Positions 35,717 through 44,707 of a stretch of 64,000 nucleotides of DNA are shown here, one piece after another; position 1 is the first letter of the stretch; every line of letters begins with the position of its first letter. The stretch comes from Hoylesella nanceiensis DSM 19126 = JCM 15639. Its GTDB lineage: Bacteria; Bacteroidota; Bacteroidia; Bacteroidales; Bacteroidaceae. The position numbers and the translations under genes were made by a program. Under the pieces are notes generated by a model. The model saw only the letters and a list, made by a program, of their open reading frames with translations, did not search any database and had not been told where the DNA came from. The DNA lies in assembly GCF_000379965.1 (NCBI RefSeq), contig NZ_KB904331.1, positions 186,001 to 250,000 of the forward strand. Direction: 5' to 3'.

Positions 35717-36882
35717 CTTGCTGTATGTAAGGTTATAACTGTTATTGTTGGAGGCACACCAAAGCGGAAAGGAAGAACTCCCCCCACTCCTGTTGAAACA
35801 TATAACATACGCTTGTCGTGTTCATATAAACCACGATCTTCTTTATATTTCAACATGGTTGGACGCAAAGAGCCTATCGACACTTGTCCACCATGGGTGT
35901 GACCGCTGAGCGTGAGCTGTGCATGTGAGTTGGGAAGTATGTTTCGGTCCCACGCAGAAGGGTCGTGTTGCAAAAACAAAACAAAGCTATTTGTTTTTAC
36001 ATTTTGCATTGCTTTCTTGATATCTGCTTTGTGTGGGAATGGCGGAACACCATCGTTTTCGGTTCCAACAACCACAATTGAGTCGTTTAAACGATGTATA
36101 CTTCTATGCTCATTCATCAAAAGATTCCAGCCAAAGCGTCTTTCTAACGACACTGTTTCTTTTTCATAAGCTCGCTTAATGGCCTCATCTTTCTTTATAT
36201 ATTCGCTATAATCGTGATTGCCCAACACCGAATATACCCCGTCTTTGGCTTTAAGTGAACGCAAAACGTCTTCGTGTTCGTAGAGTTCTGAGGGTTGAAC
36301 ATTTTGCAAGTCGCCTGTAAATGCAATGAGATCGGCTTTTTGTGCATTAACAGAGTCGATGACTTGAGCCAAGAAAGCTTGTCGTTCGCCAGTGTAAGTG
36401 CCCACATGCAGGTCGCTGATGTGCACCAGTTTATAGCCATCGAAAGCTTTGGGAAGGTCTTTAAAAAAAATATCTTGGTGCTCAACAACCAACTTTTTAA
36501 CACCCAAAGTAGAGCCGTATATCACAACGAAGATGCAAGCGATAGACAAGAAGAATGCAAGTAGATTTCCATAATTCCTTTTCGACTTGCTAAAACGGCA
36601 CCATAGCCAACCCAAGAACGAGCAAATAGCTGCCAAGGTCTTTGGAATGGTCCACACACCCAATAAGAAAAGATACCAATAGAGGGCGGTGGTGTCGTGG
36701 GGAATAAAATCTTTTTCGGTAGAAAGAACAATGGTATAAACAACCATTGCAATGGTTGGAAGCCACAATAACACTCTTTTTAGCCAATTGAAGCTTTTCT
36801 TTTTACGCCAATAACGCCAATCGAAATACATCGTGGGCATTATGATTATAATTAATAATAGAACTAATATGCGTGCAATCAT
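35713..36882 (-). CDS. Membrane-anchored metallophosphoesterase (YkuE/YaeI-like)
   Basis: 389 residues. Four transmembrane helices occupy residues 1-135, followed by a calcineurin-like phosphoesterase domain: H-I-S-D-L-H-V-G, G-D-L-Q-N, G-N-H-D-Y, an F-L-Q-H-D-P step and S-G-H-T-H-G-G-Q. All metal ligands are visible. YkuE/YaeI/LpxG-type relatives act on lipid-linked phosphodiesters such as UDP-diacylglucosamine, so coupling to plsC is suggestive. Its actual substrate is not established. Confidence 0.88.
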   Translation of the reverse strand: MIARILVLLLIIIIMPTMYFDWRYWRKKKSFNWLKRVLLWLPTIAMVVYTIVLSTEKDFIPHDTTALYWYLFLLGVWTIPKTLAAICSFLGWLWCRFSKSKRNYGNLLAFFLSIACIFVVIYGSTLGVKKLVVEHQDIFFKDLPKAFDGYKLVHISDLHVGTYTGERQAFLAQVIDSVNAQKADLIAFTGDLQNVQPSELYEHEDVLRSLKAKDGVYSVLGNHDYSEYIKKDEAIKRAYEKETVSLERRFGWNLLMNEHRSIHRLNDSIVVVGTENDGVPPFPHKADIKKAMQNVKTNSFVLFLQHDPSAWDRNILPNSHAQLTLSGHTHGGQVSIGSLRPTMLKYKEDRGLYEHDKRMLYVSTGVGGVLPFRFGVPPTITVITLHTAR

Positions 36883-37014
36883 AAATAAATAAAATGTTAG
36901 TTGTTAGCCAACACTATAAAATTTAGTATTAATGATGTTCTTGTTAATGATGGTTTTATTATGTATGTATACAGCTCTTACAAGTGAGGTGTTATGCAAA
37001 CAGGTTGCAGTACC

Positions 37015-38355
37015 TTACGAATGAGCTGAGCGGAAGCGTATTTCTTCGCCTCGATAGCTATCGTCGAAGTTTCCTTTATTATATAATATGTGTCCGTTAC
37101 AAATGGTGGTTTGCACCTGCCAATTGAAGGTATGTCCCATAAGTGGGCTCCACTTACATTTACTTTGTATTATGTCTTCGGTGACAGTATAGGGCGAATT
37201 TTGTTGAACAAGAATGATGTCGGCTTTGTATCCCTCTCGAATAAAGCCACGTTGGTTTATCTCGAACAGTTTAGAAGGATTGTGACACATCAGCTCTACC
37301 ATTCTTTCTATCGTTAAAACGCCTTGGTCTACCAACTCAAGCATTGCTGAAAGAGAGAACTGAACCATTGGCATTCCCGACATTGCAGAGGCACTTCCTC
37401 CTTGTTTTTCACTTAAAAGGTGTGGTGCATGGTCGGTTCCTATTGTGGTGATCTTGCCATTTGTTAGAGCAAGACGCAAAGCATCACGATCGGATTGCTT
37501 CTTAATGGCAGGATTACATTTGATCAATGCTTTTAAAGAAGCATAGTCTTTATCACAGAAGAACAAATGAGGTATAACTGCTTCGGCTGTTATTTTAGGG
37601 TTATTTCCAAACAATGAGAGTTCTTTCTCGGTGGTTAAATGAGCCACATGCAAGCGTGCTCCTGTTTGATTGGCCAACTCTACAGCTAAAGAAGATGAGG
37701 CATAACACGCTTCTTCTGAACGAATGAGGGGGTGAGAGCTAATATCTGGGTCATCACCTTGCTCTGCTTTTGCCTTCTTCATATTCGCACTTATAATGCC
37801 AGAGTCTTCGCAATGTGTCATAATCAACACGGGCGACTCTGCAAAGATGCGCTCAAGTGCATTGCGTTGGTCTACTAACATATTTCCTGTAGAGGCTCCC
37901 ATAAAGAGCTTTACACCTGGAATGCGATGAATATCCAACTCTTTTAAAAGATCGGCATTGTTGTTGGTTGCTCCAAAGAAAAAGCTATAATTAATTGAAC
38001 TCTTTTCTTTTGCAATGTCGAACTTCGCTTCTAAAGCCTCAATGGCTGTTGTTTGGGGCAAAGTGTTGGGCATATCGAAGAACGAAGTCACTCCTCCAAA
38101 GGCGGCTGCACGGGTCTCTGAGGCTATATCTGCTTTGTTGGTTAAACCTGGTTCACGAAAATGTACATGCGAATCGATTACACCTGGGCATACGAAACAC
38201 CCCGTGGCATCTACTTCTTTATCGTAGGTTCCACGGGGAGTATTATCTAACTCGTCTTCGAGAACAGATTGAATATAATCATTTTCAATAACTATCGAGC
38301 CTTTAAAGGTTCGACCTTCATTTACAATCCATCCATTCTTTACAAGTATTCGCAT
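37015..38355 (-). CDS. pyrC: Dihydroorotase
   Basis: Zinc amidohydrolase closing carbamoyl-aspartate to dihydroorotate, third step of pyrimidine synthesis. 446 residues, class I size. Metal-binding D-S-H-V-H-F-R-E-P-G, the region P-G-V-K-L-F-M-G-A-S-T-G-N with the likely carbamylated Lys, T-H-C-E-D, and C-terminal G-T-D-H-A-P-H are present, so it should be active. Single gene; no other pyr gene is adjacent. Upstream and downstream gaps are short. Confidence 0.93.
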   Translation of the reverse strand: MRILVKNGWIVNEGRTFKGSIVIENDYIQSVLEDELDNTPRGTYDKEVDATGCFVCPGVIDSHVHFREPGLTNKADIASETRAAAFGGVTSFFDMPNTLPQTTAIEALEAKFDIAKEKSSINYSFFFGATNNNADLLKELDIHRIPGVKLFMGASTGNMLVDQRNALERIFAESPVLIMTHCEDSGIISANMKKAKAEQGDDPDISSHPLIRSEEACYASSSLAVELANQTGARLHVAHLTTEKELSLFGNNPKITAEAVIPHLFFCDKDYASLKALIKCNPAIKKQSDRDALRLALTNGKITTIGTDHAPHLLSEKQGGSASAMSGMPMVQFSLSAMLELVDQGVLTIERMVELMCHNPSKLFEINQRGFIREGYKADIILVQQNSPYTVTEDIIQSKCKWSPLMGHTFNWQVQTTICNGHILYNKGNFDDSYRGEEIRFRSAHS

Positions 38356-38378
38356 TGAATAAATATTTAAATAACAAA

Positions 38379-39167
38379 TTATTGCGCTGGTTTTGCCAAT
38401 TCATTTGGTGTGGGAACTGGGCTTGCTGGGGTAGCAGTTTCAACGGGTGCACTACCCATATAACCGCTGTCTTTTAGTCCATTCACAATCTCTTGGTTCT
38501 CTTGAGCTTTCTGATAATAATCTTTTACATAAGGATCGTTCTTGAAACGGTCGGTTGCTTTGCTCATAATATCTTCGACCCAAGGAGTTAATTCAGGATG
38601 TTCTTGTCCGATTGTAACCATAAAGAAGATACCAGGACCAAGAACATTGTCGAAGTTATTGGTTACAAATGAGGTTACGAGGTTGTCTTCTTGTTGCGCA
38701 AGTTGTGCCGCTGTGTTTTGCAATGCCACCACAACTTCTTCCATATCTTTACCATTCATAATGGCTTGGTCGTGCTTTCTAACAAGCTCTACCTCTTGAT
38801 TTTTTAACTGATTGTATCTACTAAAGAATTGAAATAACTTGTCGTTAAGAGGCGTTCCACCTACTGTTTGCTTTGTAGTGTTGAATGTTACAGCGATATT
38901 TCCTTCTTCTAACACCAAAGGTAGCAAGCTTTCATCGTCCATAAAGAGGTTTGCCATGCAAACACTGTCTAACTTTCCTGAGAAAGAAAAAGCCCCATGA
39001 ACAACCTCGCATGAGTCTATTTTCTTGAAATCGTTATCTGTAAAGACTTTTAAATATAGCTTTCTACCATCTAATGTGGAGATATTTGAAGAGCCAGTGA
39101 TATTATATGAATTTGCACATGAAGCCAAAAGGACAAGTGCAAGTAGTAAAAACCAGAGCTTTTTCAT
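38379..39167 (-). CDS. DUF4369 lipoprotein
   Basis: 262 residues from ATG 39167 (an upstream extension in frame is non-conserved). Lipobox A-S-C (Cys17). Residues 20-115 match the DUF4369 beta-sandwich (G-R-K-L-Y-L-K-V-F, S-F-S-G-K-L-D-S), which in Bacteroidetes normally precedes a TlpA thioredoxin domain. Here no thioredoxin CxxC follows; instead there is a helical region and a Pro/Ala-rich tail. It thus looks like the N-terminal half of a TlpA-type protein existing alone. A full DUF4369-TlpA protein is at 60622. Confidence 0.78.
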   Translation of the reverse strand: MKKLWFLLLALVLLASCANSYNITGSSNISTLDGRKLYLKVFTDNDFKKIDSCEVVHGAFSFSGKLDSVCMANLFMDDESLLPLVLEEGNIAVTFNTTKQTVGGTPLNDKLFQFFSRYNQLKNQEVELVRKHDQAIMNGKDMEEVVVALQNTAAQLAQQEDNLVTSFVTNNFDNVLGPGIFFMVTIGQEHPELTPWVEDIMSKATDRFKNDPYVKDYYQKAQENQEIVNGLKDSGYMGSAPVETATPASPVPTPNELAKPAQ

Positions 39168-39257
39168 ATGAATGTGTCTTGTTCGTTTTATACTATTAAG
39201 ATGATTATTTTGTTGTTTCGGTTTATTTTTCGTCGATATTTCTATCGTTGAATTATA

Positions 39258-39265
39258 CAAATATA
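39258..39265 (-). promoter_or_regulatory. -7 box for the DUF4369 lipoprotein
   Basis: Minus strand TATATTTG fits TAnnTTTG, about 90 bp before the ATG at 39167. Confidence 0.35.
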
Positions 39266-39325
39266 CGACGATATCTTGTATGTAAGAAATGAATTTTCAG
39301 TTATTTCTGTCTTTAAATGCTTGTT

Positions 39326-39766
39326 TTATAGATTTTTATTATTAGCCTCTTCACGTCTTAACTCGCTATCCATACGATGTGTTGTGTATATTTCTAAAAT
39401 CGAAGCGATGATTAAAAGCAACACCCATTTATTGTAAACATAAGTGAGATAAAGCACATGTCCGTTGTCTGAATGGCTTTTAAACAAAGGCATTAAGAAG
39501 TGATAAGCATTGTCTACCATTAATATTCCAGAGAAAACAAATAGCAAGCTTGCTAGATTCATTATCTTTTTAAGTCGTGTAATAACTACATTTCGACCTT
39601 GATATGTCTGCATGCTTTGGATAGCTGTAAAGAAAATAGCTCCTAATAAAAATATCCAACAAACAATTTCTTGGTGAAACATGAAGACAAATCCTGCGGC
39701 TCCGAGCACCATCAGTAGTCCTCCCACGAGGTATAATATAGCTTCTAGCTTACTTAACTTTTTCAT
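39326..39766 (-). CDS. Small membrane protein, unknown function
   Basis: 146 residues with four hydrophobic helices (about 10-32, 34-50, 68-84 and 104-124), a charged C-terminus and a conserved-looking Q-T-Y-Q-G-R-N segment between helices 2 and 3. No recognised domain. The start overlaps the upstream DivIC-like gene by 17 bp, so the two are coupled; such pairs are common in Bacteroidales, but I cannot name the function. Confidence 0.65.
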   Translation of the reverse strand: MKKLSKLEAILYLVGGLLMVLGAAGFVFMFHQEIVCWIFLLGAIFFTAIQSMQTYQGRNVVITRLKKIMNLASLLFVFSGILMVDNAYHFLMPLFKSHSDNGHVLYLTYVYNKWVLLLIIASILEIYTTHRMDSELRREEANNKNL

Positions 39767-40091
39767 TTGGTTCCTTTTCTTTTATCTGATCATCACTCAA
39801 AACGAAGATATCTTCATCGTCAGCCTTCATAAAATAATGTTCTCTGGCAATCTTTTCAATAGCCTTTGGATTGCGTTCTAGCTCACGAAGTCGACGTGTT
39901 GCTTCTTTATTATCTTCGGTATATTTGGTGATTTCGTCTTTAAGTGATTCTATTTGAGAATTAAGTTGCACTTGATGCAAAACACTATTCTCGTCTAATA
40001 CTAAAACAACAAGCGCACCAAGTATGAACACTATATAATATTTATAGTGCACAATGACATTCCAAATTAATCCAATATTATTCTTTTTCAT
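39750..40091 (-). CDS. Septum formation initiator family protein (FtsB/DivIC-like)
   Basis: 113 residues. One N-terminal transmembrane helix (about 15-32) is followed by a coiled coil (about 38-75, with I-E-S-L-K-D-E-I-T-K-Y) and the short E-R-N-P-K-A-I-E-K-I-A-R-E-H-Y motif, the classic DivIC/FtsB sequence. Part of the FtsQLB-type divisome complex on the outer face of the inner membrane. Overlaps the next gene by 17 bp. Confidence 0.88.
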   Translation of the reverse strand: MKKNNIGLIWNVIVHYKYYIVFILGALVVLVLDENSVLHQVQLNSQIESLKDEITKYTEDNKEATRRLRELERNPKAIEKIAREHYFMKADDEDIFVLSDDQIKEKEPNEKVK

Positions 40092-40392
40092 CAATAGTTA
40101 TGGATTTTCACTTATGATTTTGAGTTACTTAACCACGTCTTTTATCACAGACAAAAGTAATCAATAAAATTCAATTCTATTCAGTAAAGCTCTATTAATT
40201 AACATTTATACACAACAAACGAAATAAAATAAGTAGAAAAGAAATAAACATGTGCAAAACTATAAATAAGCTTTGCTAAAGCAATAGTAACTAAAAAAAT
40301 GAGAACAACATAAGTGTTTCGGGATTTTTTGATTAAATTTGCAGGCAAATCAAAAAGTTAATAAGAGACAGTTTACAATAAAGATTAACGAT
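40092..40392. other. Gap before the carboxyltransferase gene
   Basis: About 300 bp between divergent DivIC-like (-) and carboxyltransferase (+). A probable -7 box TAAATTTG lies at 40334-40341, giving a leader of roughly 45 bases. No ORF, RNA gene or tetrad element is seen; a lone GCTAAAGCAATAGTAAC stretch near 40275 is the only echo of the 22-bp unit. Confidence 0.45.
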
Positions 40393-42168
40393 ATGAAGAA
40401 GAAAATACAGTTCAGTCTCGTTTATAGAGACATGTGGCAATCATCTGGAAAGTTTCAACCTCGTAAGGATCAGCTAGAGAGAATTGCACCCGTTATCATC
40501 GAAATGGGCTGCTTTTCACGTGTAGAAACTAACGGTGGAGCCTTTGAACAAGTTAATTTATTGGCAGGAGAAAATCCTAATGATGCAGTAAGAGCATTCT
40601 GTAAGCCTTTCAATGAGGCAGGAATCAAGACTCATATGCTTGACCGTGGTTTGAATGGATTGCGTATGTACACCGTACCCGATGACGTTCGAGCTCTTAT
40701 GTACAAAGTAAAACACGCTCAAGGTGTTGATATTCCTCGTATATTCGACGGATTAAACGACGTTAGAAACATCATTCCTAGTATTAAATGGGCAGCTGAA
40801 GCTGGTATGACTCCACAAGGAACATTGTGTATTACCACTTCTCCTATCCACACATTAGAATACTATACCAACATAGCAGACCAACTTATCGAAGCAGGAG
40901 CAGAGGAAATCTGTCTTAAAGACATGGCAGGTATCGGCCAACCAGCACTTCTTGGTCAACTAACTAAAGCTATTCGTGAGAAACATCCTGATATAATCAT
41001 TGAATATCACGGTCATGCTGGACCTGGATTGTGCATGGCTTCTATCCTAGAAGTATGTAACAATGGTGCAGATATCATTGACTGTGCAATGGAACCACTA
41101 TCTTGGGGTAAGATGCATGCAGACATTATTTCTGTTCAAAGCATGTTGAAACACGAAGGATTCGATGTTCCTGAGATCAATATGAACGCATATATGCGTG
41201 CTCGTGCCTTAACTCAAGAGTTCATAGATGAATGGTTAGGCTACTTTATTAACCCCAATAACATGCTCATGAGCTCTCTTCTTTTAGAGTCAGGTCTACC
41301 TGGTGGTATGATGGGAAGTATGATGTCAGACCTTGCAGGCATTCAACAAACCATCAACAACCTAAGAGCTAAGAAGGGAGAAGCACCTCTATCAACAGAC
41401 GATATGCTTGTTAAGCTATTCGAAGAGGTTGCTTATGTATGGCCAAGAGTTGGTTATCCACCACTTGTTACACCTTTCTCACAATATACTAAGAACATAG
41501 CATTGATGAACTTGCTAACACTTGAGCAAGGAAAGGGTCGCTTTGTGATGATGGACGACTCAATGTGGGGTATGATTCTCGGTAAGAGTGGTAAGGTTCC
41601 AGGTAAGATTGACGATGTAATTATTGAGCTTGCTAAGAAACAAGGTCGTGAATTTACAGACGTAGACCCACGTACTTTGCTTACAAATAAGCTTGATGAG
41701 TTCCGTAAAGAGATGGACGAGAATGGTTGGGACTATGGACAAGACGACGAAGAACTATTCGAATTGGCTATGCACCCAGAACAATATCGTAACTATAAGA
41801 GTGGACAAGCAAAGAAAAACTTCCTTGCTGACCTTCAAAAAGCTAAAGATGCGAAACTTGGTAGCAAGCTAACTCCTGCTCAACTTGCAGAGTTCAAGCA
41901 CGCAAAAGCAGACGCAATCGTTTCACCTGTTGCAGGACAAGTATTCTGGGAGATGAATGGTGAGGGCGAATGTGCACCTTCTGTAGAACCATTTATCGGT
42001 AAAGAATATAAAGAAGGCGATGCATTCTGCTACATCTTAACTACTTGGGGCGAGCTAATAACAATACCTGCAGCTCTTGGAGGCAAGCTTGTTGAGATCG
42101 CTGCAAAGCAAGGTAAGAAGATTAGAAAGGGCGATGTACTTGCTTATATCGAGCGTCCTGAAGCTTAA
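40393..42168 (+). CDS. Oxaloacetate decarboxylase alpha / pyruvate carboxylase B-like carboxyltransferase without biotin lysine
   Basis: 591 residues from ATG 40393. The N-terminal TIM-barrel carboxyltransferase domain is well conserved: R-D-M-W-Q-S-S, C-L-K-D-M-A-G (the likely carbamylated Lys) and Y-H-G-H-A-G-P-G (metal ligands). A PYC_OADA helical region follows, then a C-terminal barrel-sandwich domain (about 512-591). Where biotin-carrier domains have E-A-M-K-M, this has T-T-W-G-E, so there is no biotinyl lysine. It should work on biotin carried by a separate protein, as in multi-subunit decarboxylases. No biotin carrier or beta subunit is adjacent. Followed by a strong terminator, so monocistronic. 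Confidence 0.85.
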   Translation: MKKKIQFSLVYRDMWQSSGKFQPRKDQLERIAPVIIEMGCFSRVETNGGAFEQVNLLAGENPNDAVRAFCKPFNEAGIKTHMLDRGLNGLRMYTVPDDVRALMYKVKHAQGVDIPRIFDGLNDVRNIIPSIKWAAEAGMTPQGTLCITTSPIHTLEYYTNIADQLIEAGAEEICLKDMAGIGQPALLGQLTKAIREKHPDIIIEYHGHAGPGLCMASILEVCNNGADIIDCAMEPLSWGKMHADIISVQSMLKHEGFDVPEINMNAYMRARALTQEFIDEWLGYFINPNNMLMSSLLLESGLPGGMMGSMMSDLAGIQQTINNLRAKKGEAPLSTDDMLVKLFEEVAYVWPRVGYPPLVTPFSQYTKNIALMNLLTLEQGKGRFVMMDDSMWGMILGKSGKVPGKIDDVIIELAKKQGREFTDVDPRTLLTNKLDEFRKEMDENGWDYGQDDEELFELAMHPEQYRNYKSGQAKKNFLADLQKAKDAKLGSKLTPAQLAEFKHAKADAIVSPVAGQVFWEMNGEGECAPSVEPFIGKEYKEGDAFCYILTTWGELITIPAALGGKLVEIAAKQGKKIRKGDVLAYIERPEA

Positions 42169-42211
42169 TATGTAAACAATCGATAGATCAATCGAAAACA
42201 TATACAACGAA

Positions 42212-42247
42212 AAAAGCTCATGGTTTTAAGCCATGAGCTTTTCTTTT
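42212..42247 (+). terminator. Terminator of the carboxyltransferase gene
   Basis: Perfect 12-bp stem AAAAGCTCATGG (42212-42223) with CCATGAGCTTTT (42231-42242), then CTTTT. Confidence 0.85.
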
Positions 42248-42298
42248 GCTCTATACATTATATAATAATACATCGCAGAAGCACGATGTATCATTTCT

Positions 42299-44545
42299 TT
42301 ACGACATCCATTCTTTTAATGACTCTTGCTCTCCTACCAACCAAACTACGTCTCCAATCTTAAATTCTCGTGTTGGATGAGCCGGGGTTAGGTCTTCATT
42401 TCCATCATCAAAACCTACAATCATACAGTTAAACCGATCTCTAATACCACTGTTTTGTACTGTCTTTCCAATTAAATAACTATCCTTTTCAACAATTAGT
42501 TGCTTGAGCTTCATTTCTCGCATCTCTATTTCTAAATCGTCAGGAACCAATGCTTCGCTCATAGCAGTATGGAAAGCAGTTAGCTTTTCGTCGCTACCTA
42601 TGGCCTGAATCACATCACCTGGGTAGATAATAGTTGACCCTCCAGGAATATTCAATCGATGTTTGCCACGTAAGATACTACTCACTTGAATTCCATAGAT
42701 ACTTGCAAGTTGTAGTTCTTCAAGTGTTTTACCAATCCAAATACTATTCTCGGGCACCTCAAAGTCTGCAATATGCAAATCTCTATCCTGCAAATTACGA
42801 GCATATAAAGGCTTGTTGTGACCCAACACCACAGCTTCGATATCCCTTGCACGTAGGTTTTCAACAAATTGTCGCTCCATTCTGATCGTTCTACTCTTTA
42901 ATCTTCTCGACATCAACATCAGAATTACCATCACCAAAGCAATACTCATCATTAGCGCAAACGAGAATCTACTTAAGTAATTACATATATAAAAGGTGAA
43001 AGCCACAGCGATAACGATACGCACAAAAGTCATAAACGTAAGCGGCAAGCGATTCTTATGACTCTCATTCCACAAACCTTTGAACTCTGCACTATGGTTA
43101 GGTGCAAGCACAATAGCACGAAGGAACGAGGCAATAAACATCAAAGTAAGACCTCCACACACGGCATTTGCCCACCAATGAGGCAAGATAGAACGAATGA
43201 AAGGTAAGAAGAAAGTGAGCATTAACGAAATAACAGCTGTTGAGATGATACTATAAATCACCACAGTGCGCAACATTCTTATCATAAAAGGCTTCCACAA
43301 GCTATTCGACGAGTCACGTTCTGTACCCACATTCATGTGGTTAATCATCTTCATCCATCTGCGTGGAAGCACTCGTTCCAATCCATTATAAAGAGGAACT
43401 GCGCTCTTTATCACATAAGGAGTTAAGAAAGTAGTTATTGCCGATGCAGCAACTATCACAGGATACATAAAGTTTCCGATAACACCTAACGACACTCCCA
43501 GCGATGCAATGATAAAAGGAAACTCACCAATTTGCGCCATTGAGAAGCTACTTTGCATTGAAGTCTTAAGCGAATTACCGCTAAGCATGAACGAGAAAGT
43601 ACCGAAGATTGCTTGACCCACTATCACCAATGCCACAATACTCAATATAGGCAAGGCATAATCGATCAATATTTTCACGTCAACAAGCATACCTACCGAC
43701 ACGAAGAACACCGCTCCAAAAAGGTCTTTTATAGGTTCTACCACCTTTATGATCTTGTGAACATCAACTGTTTCTGCCAAAATAGAACCCATTACGAATG
43801 CTCCGAAAGCACTACTAAAGCCTACTTGCGCCGAGAATATGGCCATAAAGAAACACATTGCCAATGAAACCACTAGCAAAATCTCGTTGGTCATAATCTT
43901 TCTTGTCTTTCTTAAGAAGATAGGAACAAGATAAATACCCACGACAAACCATAAGATAATAAAGAAAGCAATCTTTGTCGTGATCTTAATGAGCTCCATA
44001 GAGCTAAGCGAATCGCCCCCAGCAATGGCAGAAAGCATCACCATGATAACAATACTTAATACATCTTCGATCACCAATACACTTAAAACCAAACTGGCAA
44101 AGCGTTGTTGTTTCAGTTTCAACTCATTGAAGGTTTTATATACAATGGTTGAACTACTACATACAGAGAATACAGATGCTAAGAAAATTCGCTCCATAGA
44201 CGTCCACCCGAACAGCCAACCTGCCGTATAACCGATGGTGAACATGGAGACGACTATACCCAGAACAGCAATAAACGGGGCTGTTCCCAGCTTAAAAATC
44301 TTTTTAAAAGAGAAGTCTAAGCCCATAGAAAACAAGAGGAAAACCACACCAATATCCGCCCAAACCTGCACGTCTACTCTATCAACTATCGAGGGAGTAT
44401 AAGGCATATTGGGTCCAACTAAGAAGCCAGCAACGATATATCCCAACACCAAAGGTTGTTTAAGGCGTTTAAAAAGCAATGTAACGATACCTGCAACTAC
44501 TAGTATTAATCCCAAATCTCCTATTAAAGGGGCTATATTACTCAT
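42299..44545 (-). CDS. CPA2-family cation:proton antiporter with TrkA-C domains
   Basis: 748 residues. The N-terminal 390 residues form about 12 membrane helices with G-P-N-M-P-Y, F-L-L-F-S-M-G-L-D-F and a V-I-E-D-V-L-S-I-V segment carrying the family acidic pair, matching Kef/CPA2 exchangers. A second membrane cluster (about 420-545) and two C-terminal TrkA-C-type domains (near 585-660 and 675-745, each ending G-D-V-[IV]) suggest gating by a small ligand or pH. No Rossmann TrkA-N domain is evident. Ion (K+ or Na+) not determined. Confidence 0.88.
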   Translation of the reverse strand: MSNIAPLIGDLGLILVVAGIVTLLFKRLKQPLVLGYIVAGFLVGPNMPYTPSIVDRVDVQVWADIGVVFLLFSMGLDFSFKKIFKLGTAPFIAVLGIVVSMFTIGYTAGWLFGWTSMERIFLASVFSVCSSSTIVYKTFNELKLKQQRFASLVLSVLVIEDVLSIVIMVMLSAIAGGDSLSSMELIKITTKIAFFIILWFVVGIYLVPIFLRKTRKIMTNEILLVVSLAMCFFMAIFSAQVGFSSAFGAFVMGSILAETVDVHKIIKVVEPIKDLFGAVFFVSVGMLVDVKILIDYALPILSIVALVIVGQAIFGTFSFMLSGNSLKTSMQSSFSMAQIGEFPFIIASLGVSLGVIGNFMYPVIVAASAITTFLTPYVIKSAVPLYNGLERVLPRRWMKMINHMNVGTERDSSNSLWKPFMIRMLRTVVIYSIISTAVISLMLTFFLPFIRSILPHWWANAVCGGLTLMFIASFLRAIVLAPNHSAEFKGLWNESHKNRLPLTFMTFVRIVIAVAFTFYICNYLSRFSFALMMSIALVMVILMLMSRRLKSRTIRMERQFVENLRARDIEAVVLGHNKPLYARNLQDRDLHIADFEVPENSIWIGKTLEELQLASIYGIQVSSILRGKHRLNIPGGSTIIYPGDVIQAIGSDEKLTAFHTAMSEALVPDDLEIEMREMKLKQLIVEKDSYLIGKTVQNSGIRDRFNCMIVGFDDGNEDLTPAHPTREFKIGDVVWLVGEQESLKEWMS

Positions 44546-44643
44546 TTATTTCTCTCTTGTTTTTATCTTAACTTTGTGTTGTCTATATGTTATTAGTTAG
44601 GTGTTAGAAGGCCTTTTTCAAAGCCTTCTATATAAGTAAAACC

Positions 44644-44685
44644 ATTAAACAAACGACAACCAAAAACCATTGTCGCCTGTTTAAT
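44644..44685 (-). terminator. Terminator of pepT
   Basis: ATTAAACAAACGACAA (44644-44659) pairs with TTGTCGCCTGTTTAAT (44670-44685), two mismatches; minus-strand tail GGTTTTACTT. A second 8-bp hairpin TAGAAGGC/GCCTTCTA lies at 44605-44630. Confidence 0.6.
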
Positions 44686-44707
44686 GATGTAAATGTTATT
44701 CAGAGAC

